A stretch of 64,000 bases of DNA from Faecalibacterium sp. I3-3-89 (GTDB taxonomy: Bacteria > Bacillota > Clostridia > Oscillospirales > Ruminococcaceae). Below are positions 16,910 to 25,281 of the stretch, one piece after another (the stretch's first letter is position 1; every line of letters begins with the position of its first letter). The stretch lies in NCBI RefSeq assembly GCF_023347275.1, contig NZ_CP094468.1, positions 496,001 through 560,000 of the forward strand. The letters are read 5' to 3'. Both the position numbers and the translations under genes were made by a program. The notes under the pieces were generated by a model. That model saw only the letters and a list, made by a program, of their open reading frames with translations. It ran no database searches and was not told where the DNA came from.

Positions 16910-17407
16910 TTACTTGATGTTTTCAGCCGCGTTCAGCAGGCTTTCCAGCGCAGAGGAAACGCGGGTGTAGAAGTTCTCTCCGGGGCGGGAGTCCACCGGC
17001 TTGCCCAGCTTCTCCGGCAGGAGCTTCGGGGGCTGCTTTTCCGGCAGAGTGACCTGAACAGCGGGCAGGAGGGCCTGCAGGTCGCGGCTGTGGTCGGTGA
17101 CGAAGGTCAGCGCACCGGTGCGCCAGATGGTCAGCGCCAGCACAGCGGCGACGCCCGCCACCGCAGCCCGGCCGCAGGTGCTCTGCATCAGCCGCACCCA
17201 GATGGTGCCCATCACCGTCCGGCGGACGCTGCGGGGCGGGTCGGAGAGAGCGTCCGCGGTCAGCAGTGCAGTGTAGCGGTCGGTGCATTTGTCGCAGTAG
17301 GCGAGATGTTCGGCGGCTTCCAGCCGCCCCAGCTCATCCAGCTGTCCGGCGATGAGGGCGTGCAGCCCTTCGTCGCTCAGACAGCCGTCTTTCCGGAACG
17401 ATTCCAT
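16910..17407 (-). CDS. Anti-sigma factor with zinc-binding ZAS-type domain
   Basis: A 165-residue protein with H34-x3-C38-x2-C41 (HLAYCDKC), the zinc-binding signature of ZAS anti-sigma factors, one membrane helix at about 79-97 and an extracytoplasmic tail of about 65 residues. It should hold the ECF sigma factor at the membrane until a signal acts on the outer part. The ATG follows the sigma-factor stop codon with no gap and has AAGGAGGG 9 bases upstream, so the two are co-translated. Confidence 0.85.
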   Translation of the reverse strand: MESFRKDGCLSDEGLHALIAGQLDELGRLEAAEHLAYCDKCTDRYTALLTADALSDPPRSVRRTVMGTIWVRLMQSTCGRAAVAGVAAVLALTIWRTGALTFVTDHSRDLQALLPAVQVTLPEKQPPKLLPEKLGKPVDSRPGENFYTRVSSALESLLNAAENIK

Positions 17408-17926
17408 TTAAATGCCCTCCTTTCCGGCTGCGCTCAGCTGCGCGGCCAGCATCTTTTTGGCCCGGTAGACCTGCGCCTCCACGGTTTTCTGGGGCCTGCC
17501 GCAGAGCCGGGCGGCTTCGGCGGCGGTGTGCTGCTCCAGCAGCACGAGGCGGCAGGGCGTCTTATAGGGTTCCCGCAGGTCGAGGATGCGCTGGGTCAGC
17601 TCTTCCTCGCCCAGCGCATCCAGCAGCTGCGTTTCCGGCTCGCTGCCGGGCGGTGCGCCCTCCAGCGCAAGGACGGCGTCGCCGGGGGTGTTCATCCGGC
17701 GCGCCCATGCGCTGCGCAGGTAGTCCTTCGCTTTGTTAGAGGCGATGCGGGCCAGCCACTGCTTCTCGTACCCGACAGGACGGCGGCTCATGTTCCGCCA
17801 CGCGGCGAGGAAGGTCTCCTGCGTCAGGTCCTGCGCATCGCCCTCGTCCGGCACCAGCTGGTGGCAGATGGTGTAGACGAGGGACTGGTACTTCTGCACC
17901 AGCCGGTCAAATTCCAGTGTGTTCAA
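17408..17926 (-). CDS. RNA polymerase sigma factor, ECF subfamily
   Basis: A 172-residue ECF sigma factor. Region 2 begins FDRLVQKYQSLVYTICHQLV and contains DAQDLTQETFLAAW; region 4 has LREPYKTPCRLVLLEQHTAAEAARLCGRPQKTVEAQVYRAKKML. It directs RNA polymerase to a small regulon. The most likely start is TTG at 17926: AGGAGG lies 13 bases upstream, a long spacing, but the sequence after it matches the usual ECF start. First gene of the operon with its anti-sigma factor and two membrane proteins. Confidence 0.88.
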   Translation of the reverse strand: MNTLEFDRLVQKYQSLVYTICHQLVPDEGDAQDLTQETFLAAWRNMSRRPVGYEKQWLARIASNKAKDYLRSAWARRMNTPGDAVLALEGAPPGSEPETQLLDALGEEELTQRILDLREPYKTPCRLVLLEQHTAAEAARLCGRPQKTVEAQVYRAKKMLAAQLSAAGKEGI

Positions 17927-17948
17927 GGGCTGCGCTCCGCCTCCTTTC

Positions 17949-17996
17949 TGCCCCGCGTTTCAAGCGCTCTGTCTATCCATACGAGACAGCGGGGCA
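17949..17996. repeat. Nested inverted repeat between the sigma operon and birA
   Basis: TGCCCCGC faces GCGGGGCA and, inside it, CTGTCT-N9-AGACAG forms a second perfect pair of arms. It lies in the leader of the sigma gene and could be a regulator site or leader structure. Confidence 0.45.
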
Positions 17997-18074
17997 AAAA
18001 CCTGCAAAATCGTGGGAAAATTTTTGAAAATGTGGTAGAATGCTCTTATTACACACCAAAAAGGAGGAGATCCG

Positions 18075-19046
18075 ATGGCCTCTGCCACAAAACAGGCCCT
18101 CTTGGCGGCCCTTTCCGCCGCGCAGGGCGAGTGTATCTCGGGCCAGCAGCTGGCCCGGCAGCTGGGCGTGAGCCGCGCCGCCGTCCACAAGGCCGCCGCC
18201 GCGCTGGCGGCGCAGGGCTATGCGCTGGAAGCTGCCCCCCGGCGGGGCTATCGGCTGGCGGGGGGCGACCCCTTCTGTGCCGAGGCGGTGGGGGAGTATG
18301 ACGCGCCCATCTTCCTCTACGACACGCTGGAAAGCTCCAACCGCACCGCCAAGACGCTGGCCCTTGAGGGTGCGCCTCATGGCACGATGGTGCTTGCCAG
18401 CCAGCAGACGGCGGGCCGGGGACGGCTGGGGCGGCGGTTTGAAAGCCCGGTGGGAAAGGGCGTCTATCTCTCGCTGGTGCTGCGGCCCAGCCTGCCCATG
18501 ACCGAAGCACAGGCCGTCACCGTCAGCGCGGCGGTGGCTGTCTGCCGGGCCGTGAAGAAGCTCTGCGGGCTGGAGCTGGGTATCAAGTGGGTCAACGACC
18601 TTTACTACAACGGCAAAAAGGTCTGCGGCATCCTGACCGAGGCCGGGGCCGACCTTGAGAGCGGCCAGCTGGAATGGCTGGTGGCGGGTATTGGCCTCAA
18701 CCTCACCTCCCGCCCGGAGGACTGGCCCGAGGAGCTGCGGCCCATCGCGGGCAGCCTCTACCCCGGCGGGCCTGCGCCGGTGAGCCGGGCTGCGCTGGCG
18801 GGAGAGATCGCCCGCCAGCTGCTGGCCCTCTGCCCGGACTTCGACTGTCTGGACGAGTACCGCGCCCGGTGCTTTGTGCCCGGCCACTGGGTGACGGTCT
18901 GCGCCGGCGGCGAGAGCTACGCCGCAAGGGCGGTGGCCATCGACGACGCCGGGCGGCTCATCGTGGAGCGGGAGGCAGGCCGCACCGAGGCCCTCTGCCA
19001 CGGCGAGGTGAGCATAAGACCGTCGCCGCTGGCGATAAAAAAATAA
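18075..19046 (+). CDS. birA: Bifunctional biotin--protein ligase and biotin-operon repressor BirA
   Basis: A 323-residue protein: winged helix-turn-helix at about 1-62 (ARQLGVSRAAVHKAAAAL, then the RRGYRL wing end), then the ligase domain with QQTAGRGRLGRRF (biotinyl-AMP loop) and GIKWVNDLYYNGKKVCGILTE (catalytic Lys region), and a C-terminal SH3-like cap. It makes biotinyl-5'-AMP, attaches biotin to carboxylase carrier proteins and can repress biotin genes. AAGGAGG precedes the ATG. An extended -10 TGGTAGAAT near 18030 is the probable promoter. No biotin synthesis or transport gene is adjacent. Confidence 0.93.
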   Translation: MASATKQALLAALSAAQGECISGQQLARQLGVSRAAVHKAAAALAAQGYALEAAPRRGYRLAGGDPFCAEAVGEYDAPIFLYDTLESSNRTAKTLALEGAPHGTMVLASQQTAGRGRLGRRFESPVGKGVYLSLVLRPSLPMTEAQAVTVSAAVAVCRAVKKLCGLELGIKWVNDLYYNGKKVCGILTEAGADLESGQLEWLVAGIGLNLTSRPEDWPEELRPIAGSLYPGGPAPVSRAALAGEIARQLLALCPDFDCLDEYRARCFVPGHWVTVCAGGESYAARAVAIDDAGRLIVEREAGRTEALCHGEVSIRPSPLAIKK

Positions 19047-19122
19047 ACCTCTCCGTCATCGCTGACGCGATGCCGCCTCCCCTCGGTAGGGGAGCTGTCG
19101 AGCGAAGCGAGACTGAGAGGTT
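19046..19122. repeat. Palindromic REP/MITE-like element
   Basis: A 77-bp element beginning AACCTCTC and ending GAGAGGTT, enclosing TCGCTGACGCGA and CTCCCCTCGGTAGGGGAG hairpins. It sits exactly between two convergent genes (birA and chrA), overlaps the birA stop codon, and may serve as terminator. Related arms occur at 12529 and a related core near 48526. Confidence 0.6.
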
Positions 19123-19126
19123 GGAG

Positions 19127-19678
19127 TCAGAAAACCCCGAAGCACACCAGCCCCAGCGCAGCCGCGATGCCGATGACCTTCGGCACACTGAGCTTGAATT
19201 TCTGAAGCAGGACGAAGCAGAGGATGCCGATGAAGAGGCCCGACAGGCTGATGCCGCCTGCCTCGGTGAGGTAGGACTGGCGGCACAGGCCCACCAGCAC
19301 GCCCAGCACCATGCCGATGCAGATGGGCTTAACGATGCGCATGATGTAGCTCATGACCTTGCTGGTGCGGAATTTCTGGAAGAAGACTGCCGCCAGCAGG
19401 GTCAGGGTCAGGGTGGGGCTGAGGACGCCCAGCACGGCAAAGATGCCGCCCAGCATCCCGGCTGTCTTTGTGCCTGCAAAGGTGGCGGCGTTGACGCCCA
19501 GCGAGCCGGGGGTCATCTCAGCGATGGCGATGAGGTTCGTCAGGTCGGCGTCGGTCATCCAGCCATGGGAGGACATCTCATCCATGATGAGGGGGATCAT
19601 GGAGGTGCCGCCGAAGCTGGTGAAGCCGATCTTTGCGAAGGCGATAAAGAGCTGGATGAGGGTCTCAGCTGCGGCCAT
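19127..19678 (-). CDS. Chromate transporter family protein, second half (ChrA-type)
   Basis: A 183-residue membrane protein of the short-chain chromate ion transporter family: FIAFAKIGFTSFGGTSMIPL at the start and EMTPGSLGVNAATFAGTK after an MTDADL loop. Short members work in pairs that together equal one long ChrA. The gene overlaps its partner by 14 bases, in the minus-strand order partner then this gene. Chromate or sulfate efflux is the textbook role, but in gut anaerobes the true substrate is unknown. Confidence 0.85.
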   Translation of the reverse strand: MAAAETLIQLFIAFAKIGFTSFGGTSMIPLIMDEMSSHGWMTDADLTNLIAIAEMTPGSLGVNAATFAGTKTAGMLGGIFAVLGVLSPTLTLTLLAAVFFQKFRTSKVMSYIMRIVKPICIGMVLGVLVGLCRQSYLTEAGGISLSGLFIGILCFVLLQKFKLSVPKVIGIAAALGLVCFGVF

Positions 19679-20267
19679 GTTCGCTCACCCCCATCCAGAC
19701 CAGTGCGATGACCACACCGGCGATCACCAGCGTCAGGTTGCTGATGGATGTAAAATAGCAGAGCACGAAGGCCGCCGCGCAGATCATGATGGCCGCTGTG
19801 CTGCGCAGGGCGTCTTTGCCGAGGGAGATGGCCGCGCCGCCGATGATGGGGGCTACGGCGCACTGGACGCCTCGGAGGGCCGACCAGACCCAGTAGTTGT
19901 CCTTGATGGCGTCGTAGATGGCCGTCACGACGGTGAGGGTGATGACGGCAGGGATGCACAGGCCGACGGCTGCGCAGACACCGCCCAAAGCCCCGGCCAT
20001 CTGGTAGCCGAAGAGCATGGTGATGTTCACCACCATGATGCCGGGCAGGCTCTTGCCCACGGCGATGAGTTCCAGCAGGTCGCTCTTGGTCATCCAGCCC
20101 CGCTTGTCCACAAATTCCTGCTCCATCTGGGCAACGATGCTCCATCCGCTGCCGAAGGTGAAGGCACCGATCTTGATGAAAGAAAGAAGGATCCGCAGGG
20201 CCATCTGTGCACCGGCGGGGCGCTGCTGTGCGGCTTCTGTTTTAACTGCTTGTTTCACTGCTTGCAT
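19665..20267 (-). CDS. Chromate transporter family protein, first half (ChrA-type)
   Basis: A 200-residue paralogue of the next gene with the same landmarks, SFIKIGAFTFGSGWSIVAQME, the GWMTKSDLLELIAVGKSLPG loop and a later GAGxG-poor hydrophobic region with five or six helices. About 20 Ala/Gln-rich residues precede the first helix. AGGAGG lies close before the ATG at 20267. Tandem half-genes probably form a heterodimer. Confidence 0.85.
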   Translation of the reverse strand: MQAVKQAVKTEAAQQRPAGAQMALRILLSFIKIGAFTFGSGWSIVAQMEQEFVDKRGWMTKSDLLELIAVGKSLPGIMVVNITMLFGYQMAGALGGVCAAVGLCIPAVITLTVVTAIYDAIKDNYWVWSALRGVQCAVAPIIGGAAISLGKDALRSTAAIMICAAAFVLCYFTSISNLTLVIAGVVIALVWMGVSEHGRS

Positions 20268-20369
20268 GAGTCCTCCTGCGATATGAGATCTGTGTTTTTT
20301 CTGCCTATAAAGGATACCACAGACGGCCCCAAAAGACGAATGGAAAAATAGAATGGAAGGTGATGCCGG

Positions 20370-21731
20370 TCAGGAATGGTCGTAGGTCATCCAGCTGCCT
20401 TTCCATGCGTAGAGGACCATCAGCGCCGCGCCCAGTGCCCACGACACCGGGTAGAGGACGAACACGCCCTCGATGCCCGAAAAGAAGGGAAGGACGAACT
20501 GGATCCATACCACCCGGAACAGGCACAGCGAGACCAGCAGCACCACCATCGGGGGGACGCTGCGGCCCGTGCCGCGCACGGCGCCTGCCATGCCGTGGAG
20601 GATGGACAGCAGGAAGTAGAAGGGGCAGAAATAGTGCATGGCGATGCACCCGAAGGAGACCACCGTCTCGTCGGAGGTGAACAGGTGCATGATGGGGTTT
20701 TGGAACGCCAGCAGCAGAGCACCGGTGCAGAGGGTGTAGAGCACGCCCATGGCCAGCGTGACCCATGTGCCCTTCTTCACCCGCTTGAGGTTGCCGGCAC
20801 CGTAGTTCTGGCCCACGAAGGTGGTGGCCGCCATGCTGAAGCTGGTGACGGGCAGGATGTTGAAGCCGTCGATCTTCATGTAGGCGGCAAAGCCCGCCAT
20901 GGCGGCGGCACCGTAGCTGTTGACGCTGGACTGGACCAGCACGTTCGAGAAGGAGATGACCATGTTCTGGATGCCGGTGGGCAGGCCGATGCGGATGATG
21001 CGGGAGGTCATCCGCTTGTCGGGACGGATGGAGGAAAGCTCCACTTTATAGTCCGCGTCCACCTTCATCAGGAAGCGGAGGCTCAGCACGCAGGAGACGA
21101 GCTGGCTGATGTCGGTGGCGATGGCTGCGCCCGCCACGCCCATCTTCAGCCCGGCGATGAACACGAGGTCGAGGATGATGTTGGTGATGGAGGCGCAGGC
21201 AAGGTAGAGGACCGAGCGCCGGGAGTTGCCCGCCGCGTTGAGGATGCCTGCCGCCATATTATAGATGACGCTGAACAGCACGCCGCCGAAGTAGAGCTTC
21301 ATGTAGGTGACGGCGTCGCCCAGCACCTCGTCGGGGGTGTTCATCCAGACCAGCAGGGTGCGGCTGACTGCGATGCCGCCCACCGTGAGGATGAGGCCGA
21401 GGATGGCCGCGATGGCCAGCGAGGTGTGGACGGCGATGCGGGTCTCCTTTTTGTCCTTCGCGCCGAGGTACTGGCTCACCACGACGCCTGCACCCACGGC
21501 CACGCCCTGACTGAAGCCGATGAGCAGGTAGATGGGCGAGCCGCTGGAGCCTACTGCGGCCAGCGCATTGCTGCCCAGAAAGTTGCCGACGATGATGGAG
21601 TCGGCGGTGTTGTAGAGCTGCTGGAGCAGGTTGCCAAGGATGAGCGGCACTGAGAAGAGCAGGATGCTCTTCCAGATGCTGCCCTCGGTCATGAGCAGGG
21701 TCTTTTTCTGCTGCTGTGCCGTGTCGGTCAT
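20370..21731 (-). CDS. MATE family efflux transporter, copy 1
   Basis: A 453-residue, 12-helix membrane protein of the MATE (NorM/MepA/DinF) superfamily: LLFSVPLILGNLLQQLYNTADSIIVGNFLGSNALAAVGSS at the first helix pair is the classical signature (shown here in part: NTADSIIVGNFLG), with the matching second-half SFSMAATTFVGQNYGAGN. It exports cationic drugs or metabolites by Na+ or H+ antiport. GGGAGGGA precedes the ATG; a much longer in-frame extension without ribosome site was rejected. Stands alone, downstream of a gap with a candidate small RNA. Confidence 0.93.
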   Translation of the reverse strand: MTDTAQQQKKTLLMTEGSIWKSILLFSVPLILGNLLQQLYNTADSIIVGNFLGSNALAAVGSSGSPIYLLIGFSQGVAVGAGVVVSQYLGAKDKKETRIAVHTSLAIAAILGLILTVGGIAVSRTLLVWMNTPDEVLGDAVTYMKLYFGGVLFSVIYNMAAGILNAAGNSRRSVLYLACASITNIILDLVFIAGLKMGVAGAAIATDISQLVSCVLSLRFLMKVDADYKVELSSIRPDKRMTSRIIRIGLPTGIQNMVISFSNVLVQSSVNSYGAAAMAGFAAYMKIDGFNILPVTSFSMAATTFVGQNYGAGNLKRVKKGTWVTLAMGVLYTLCTGALLLAFQNPIMHLFTSDETVVSFGCIAMHYFCPFYFLLSILHGMAGAVRGTGRSVPPMVVLLVSLCLFRVVWIQFVLPFFSGIEGVFVLYPVSWALGAALMVLYAWKGSWMTYDHS

Positions 21732-21903
21732 AGTTCTTCCCTCCCTCAAAAAACAAGGTTCCCAGAGATATTGCACAATAAAATTAACAATACCTCGTTC
21801 CGTGCCGAATGTCAAGCAGAGCGGAAAAGAAAGCTTTCCGGTTTTCCACATCTTGTTTGCAGATTGTTCAAAACTACCACAAAGAAACTCCATTTTTATC
21901 CGG

Positions 21904-22178
21904 TACAATAAGGGTGCAGTCGGGAAGACAGAAACGTGAGTCCCCCATCTCCGGCTTTTGAGCTTCCCACGATGCCATGCAGGCAAGATTCATGCGCAGG
22001 CCCCCGCAGCGGGCGCTGCGTCCCTAAAAAAACACTGTCCCCCAGCCAATGCGAGGCAACAGCCACGGCGGCGGACAGACTACCAACAACCTCCTAACAG
22101 CCGCAAATGTTTAGGAGTTCTCATACACAGGCAGCGCCGCTTTCTCCTCCTTTCCACGGCGCTGTCTGTTTTTGTTTT
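21904..22178 (+). ncRNA. Candidate free-standing structured small RNA
   Basis: Between two minus-strand genes (gap 21732-22235) lies a plus-strand unit with a -10-like TACAAT (21904-21909), about 215 bases that carry no credible gene, a hairpin CTCCTAA/TTAGGAG (22091-22117), and an intrinsic terminator (22127-22178). No plus-strand gene follows, so it is not a riboswitch for a neighbour in this window. The -35 box is weak. I cannot assign it to 6S RNA, raiA or another known class by eye. The remaining stretch 21732-21900 shows nothing clear. Confidence 0.5.
22127..22178 (+). terminator. Terminator of the candidate small RNA
   Basis: ACAGGCAGCGCCG pairs with CGGCGCTGTCTGT (one mismatch) across 17 bases and is followed by TTTTGTTTT. 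Confidence 0.75.
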
Positions 22179-22193
22179 GCAGACTGAGAGGTC

Positions 22194-22230
22194 AAAAAAA
22201 TCCCTCGCACGGCTTGTGCGAGGGATTTTT
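22194..22230 (-). terminator. Terminator of the YcxB-like gene
   Basis: AAATCCCTCGCAC pairs with GTGCGAGGGATTT; the minus strand then has a T-run. It begins 6 bases after the gene's stop codon. Confidence 0.85.
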
Positions 22231-22235
22231 ACGTT

Positions 22236-22763
22236 TTATCGCAGGTCGCGCAGGCGTTCTGCCGGGAGGGAGGATTGCAGCAGGCTCCATGCGGCGTCGA
22301 GGCTGTCGTTGAGCAGGTAGGCCTGCGTCTGCTGGACGTAGAGATAGATGGCGTTCGGTGTGCGGTAGGCGAGGTGGAGGTCATGCCACGGATAGCTCCG
22401 GGTCGGCTCGGGCTTGTCCTGCTCGCCTGCCATCCAGACCGAAAGCCCTGCATCGTCCAGCGTCAGCCGATAGAAGGGGCGGGGAAGGCCCATCTTTTTG
22501 ATCTGAAGGCGCAGAGAGTGGAAGAAGGTCCAGAAGTAGACGGCGGGCACGCCCAGAGCCACAACGGAAAGCACCACCGTGAGCAGGGCCGCGCCGTCTT
22601 TCTGCCCCACCTGCGAGAGGCAGACCCCGGCAGATGCCAGCAGGATGGCCGTGAAGGCCAGAGGGCGGTGCCACGCCTTGCGGTGGCGCAGCAGGTCGAA
22701 GGCGGCGAAGTCGTGGAAGGATGCAGCGTCCATCTGGACGGAAACAGAGATCGGCTGAGACAT
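22236..22763 (-). CDS. YcxB-like membrane protein
   Basis: A 175-residue protein with a short N-terminal strand region, two membrane helices at about 35-80 (LAFTAILLASAGVCLS and VVLSVVALGVPAVYFW), then a cytoplasmic domain in which the order YRLTLDDAGLSVW, SYPWHDLHLAYRTPNAIYLYV and QAYLLNDSL matches the YcxB-like C-terminal domain. The function of that family is unknown. AAGGAGG lies 7 bases before the ATG. Monocistronic. Confidence 0.7.
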   Translation of the reverse strand: MSQPISVSVQMDAASFHDFAAFDLLRHRKAWHRPLAFTAILLASAGVCLSQVGQKDGAALLTVVLSVVALGVPAVYFWTFFHSLRLQIKKMGLPRPFYRLTLDDAGLSVWMAGEQDKPEPTRSYPWHDLHLAYRTPNAIYLYVQQTQAYLLNDSLDAAWSLLQSSLPAERLRDLR

Positions 22764-22821
22764 AAAATATCCTCCTTTTTGGTCATAGTACCATATTGTT
22801 TTCCAACAATCAAGGATGATA

Positions 22822-22851
22822 TTGCGCAGATGCCCTAAAATGTGCTAAAAT
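22822..22851 (+). promoter_or_regulatory. Promoter of the sensor-kinase operon
   Basis: TTGCGC (22822-22827), 18-bp spacer, TAAAAT (22846-22851), about 90 bases before the kinase start. Confidence 0.5.
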
Positions 22852-22940
22852 AGGACGAAAAAGAAAATGGATCAAGGCTCCGCCCGGGCGGCAGAAAGGC
22901 CGGAGCGGGTGGAATAATACCAAGTGAGGAGGGCGGATGC

Positions 22941-24470
22941 GTGGGGCGCAGGATGACCCTGAAGGGGCAGATCAGCCTTTGCCTGGCGGCGTTTTTTCTG
23001 GCGTTGGCAGGGCAGATATTCTTGAGCTTTTACCAGTCCGGCACCGTGCTGCGGGAGCTGGACGACCAGATGGGCAACTTCAACGCCATCAGCCGCTTCC
23101 AGAACGGCGTGGAGCAGAGCCTTTCGGCAATGGAGAACTACCGCTGGGAGTACGGCGACGCCAAGGCGCTGACCGAGGAACTGAACCGGGCCTTTTCTGT
23201 CACCAACGCGTGGCTCTGGCGCATTCAGGGCGACATTGGCACCGTCAGCGAGGAGCAGTATCTGCTCTACAACGCCGTCTCCACCACCTACGGCAGCTAC
23301 ACCGCGCTGGTGGGCCGACTGGAAGAGGCGGTGGCCTCCGGCGAGGACGCGCAGGCTGCCCAGCTCTACTATAATAAGATCGTCCCCTGCGGAGGCTATC
23401 TGCGTCAATACACCCAGCAGCTGCTCAACAGGGCCATCGCCGACGCACAGAGCACCTACACCACCGTGTCGGCCCTCAGCGACCGGGTCAAGTGGGCGCA
23501 GACCGTCGTGGTGGCCCTCTGCCTCGCGCTGGGCTGCGTCATGGCGCTTTCGGTCATCCACCTGCTGACCCCGGTGCAGCAGCTGATCGGTGCCTCCCGG
23601 GAGGTCACCCGGGGCGTGTTCGACTCGCCCGACCTGCCTGTGCCCCATCAGCCCGAGATGGCCCAGCTCACCGAAGCGTTCAATCACATGAAGCACTCGA
23701 TGGCCGAGCAGGTGACTACCCTGCGGGAGAAGAACGAGATGGAGCGGGAGCTTCACCGCCAGAAGACGGAGGCGCTGGAGCTGCAGAACCGGATGGAGCG
23801 CAGCCGCCTGCAGCAGCTGCGCAGCCAGATCGACCCCCACTTCCTCTTCAACACCCTGAACGTGATCCTGCAGACCGCCGGACAGGAAAAAGCCTACCGC
23901 ACGCAGGCCCTCATCACAGCGCTGTCCCACCTGCTGCGCTACAGCCTCATGAGCAACGACGAGCAGGTGCCGCTGGCCCGGGAGGTGCGCATCGTGGACG
24001 AATACTACTCCATCTACCACGTCCGCTTCGGCGACCGGGTGAAGATGGTGTGGCGCATCTCCGACTCCCTCGACCTGACGGAGACGATGGTGCCCTCCTT
24101 TATCTTGCAGCCCATCGTGGAGAACGCCTTCAAGCACGGCATCTCGCCCAAGGAAGAGGGCGGCGTGGTGCGCATCCGCATCAACCCGCTGCGGGAGAAG
24201 GGGCTGCTCTATATCAGCGTCTGCGACAACGGCGTGGGCATCCAGCCCCAGCAGCTGGCCCAGCTGAAAGCCGCGCTGGCCCGGCCCGGTGAGCGCTGGG
24301 AGCACATCGGCGTCTACAATGTGGCCGCGCGTCTGCGGCTTCTGGACAAACGGGGGCGGCTGGTCATCCGCTCTCACCCCGGCCGGGGCACGGCCATCAG
24401 TATGTATCTGCCCTTAGTAGAACTTTTGGAGGAGGAATTGGACGATGATCCGGCTGTTGATCGCGGATGA
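22941..24470 (+). CDS. Sensor histidine kinase, YesM/LytS type
   Basis: A 509-residue membrane kinase: first helix at about 8-28, an extracytoplasmic sensing domain of about 160 residues, second helix at about 195-215 (VVVALCLALGCVMALSVI), a HAMP-like linker, the His-kinase segment QLRSQIDPHFLFNTLNVIL with the phospho-accepting His, and a C-terminal ATPase with PIVENAFKHGISP (N box) and CDNGVGIQPQQL (G1). GTG at 22941 has GAGGAGG 8 bases upstream; the ATG at 22953 is too far from it. It overlaps the response-regulator gene by 26 bases, and a TRAP-binding lipoprotein gene follows, suggesting that it senses an organic acid or sugar acid. Confidence 0.92.
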   Translation: MGRRMTLKGQISLCLAAFFLALAGQIFLSFYQSGTVLRELDDQMGNFNAISRFQNGVEQSLSAMENYRWEYGDAKALTEELNRAFSVTNAWLWRIQGDIGTVSEEQYLLYNAVSTTYGSYTALVGRLEEAVASGEDAQAAQLYYNKIVPCGGYLRQYTQQLLNRAIADAQSTYTTVSALSDRVKWAQTVVVALCLALGCVMALSVIHLLTPVQQLIGASREVTRGVFDSPDLPVPHQPEMAQLTEAFNHMKHSMAEQVTTLREKNEMERELHRQKTEALELQNRMERSRLQQLRSQIDPHFLFNTLNVILQTAGQEKAYRTQALITALSHLLRYSLMSNDEQVPLAREVRIVDEYYSIYHVRFGDRVKMVWRISDSLDLTETMVPSFILQPIVENAFKHGISPKEEGGVVRIRINPLREKGLLYISVCDNGVGIQPQQLAQLKAALARPGERWEHIGVYNVAARLRLLDKRGRLVIRSHPGRGTAISMYLPLVELLEEELDDDPAVDRG

Positions 24471-25281
24471 TGAAAAACTGGAACGGGAGGCGCTTGCAGA
24501 ACTCGTCCAGCGCCGCTTTGAGCGGGAAGTGGTCTTGGAGATGGCTGAGAATGGACGCAAGGCTGCCGACACGGCGGTGCTGTGGAACGCAGACCTCATC
24601 CTCATGGACATCGAGATGCCGGGGATGAGCGGCCTCGACGCAGCCCGCGCTGTGCTGGCCCAGCGGCCCTCCTGCCGGGTCATCTTCGTGACGGCCTACA
24701 GCCTGTTCCAGTACGCCCACGAGGCGGTGCATCTGGGGGCCTGCGACTACCTGCTCAAGCCGGTGGACCCCGATGAGCTGGAGGCCTCGGTGCGCCGGGC
24801 CATCCGGCAGATCCAGACCGAGCGGAAGCTGGAGGAGCTGGCCGCCGCCCAGCCTCAGCCCCAGCCGGAACCGCCTGCGGCCGGAGAGGAGGCTGAAGAG
24901 TCCCCCGAGGAGGGCGAGAACAGTCAGGCGGCCCTCATCATGGCCCATGTCCGCCGCTACCTTGAGGACAACTATATGTTCGACCTGTCGCTGGACAGCG
25001 TGGGTGAGATCCTGCACATCAGCCCGGCGTACCTGTCGGCCCAGTTCAAGAAGTATCAGAAGATGAACTTCCTCGACTGCCTCACCGAGCTGCGCATCAA
25101 CGCAGCCAAGGAGCTGCTGACCGACCCCTTCCGCTCATCGGCAGAGGTGGCGTCGATGGTGGGCTACGAGGACGCCAGCTACTTCGCCCGGGCGTTCAAG
25201 AAGCGCACCGGAATGACCCCCACCCAGTACCGCCGTCAGGCGGGGCAGAAAGCGAAGTCCGACCCGGAGGCCGAGCTTTGA
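24445..25281 (+). CDS. Response regulator with AraC-type DNA-binding domain, YesN type
   Basis: A 278-residue regulator: receiver domain (acid pocket DD at 8-9, phospho-acceptor Asp55 in LMDIEMPGMSGL, Thr in IFVTAYS, Lys in YLLKPVDPDE), a Pro/Glu-rich linker at about 135-165, then two AraC helix-turn-helix motifs ending AEVASMVGYEDASYFARAFKKRTGMTPTQYR. GGAGGAGGA precedes the ATG. Partner of the upstream kinase. It is a likely activator of the TRAP operon 1.2 kb downstream, by analogy with YesMN-type pairs beside transporters. Confidence 0.92.
   Translation: MIRLLIADDEKLEREALAELVQRRFEREVVLEMAENGRKAADTAVLWNADLILMDIEMPGMSGLDAARAVLAQRPSCRVIFVTAYSLFQYAHEAVHLGACDYLLKPVDPDELEASVRRAIRQIQTERKLEELAAAQPQPQPEPPAAGEEAEESPEEGENSQAALIMAHVRRYLEDNYMFDLSLDSVGEILHISPAYLSAQFKKYQKMNFLDCLTELRINAAKELLTDPFRSSAEVASMVGYEDASYFARAFKKRTGMTPTQYRRQAGQKAKSDPEAEL

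Noticed and set aside
19127..20267. A frameshifted single chromate transporter gene
   Set aside because: Each half is complete, has its own start, and short ChrA pairs with small overlaps are a known natural arrangement.
21732..22235. A coding gene in the large gap upstream of the MATE pump
   Set aside because: Open frames there are short, lack ribosome sites and overlap strong hairpins.
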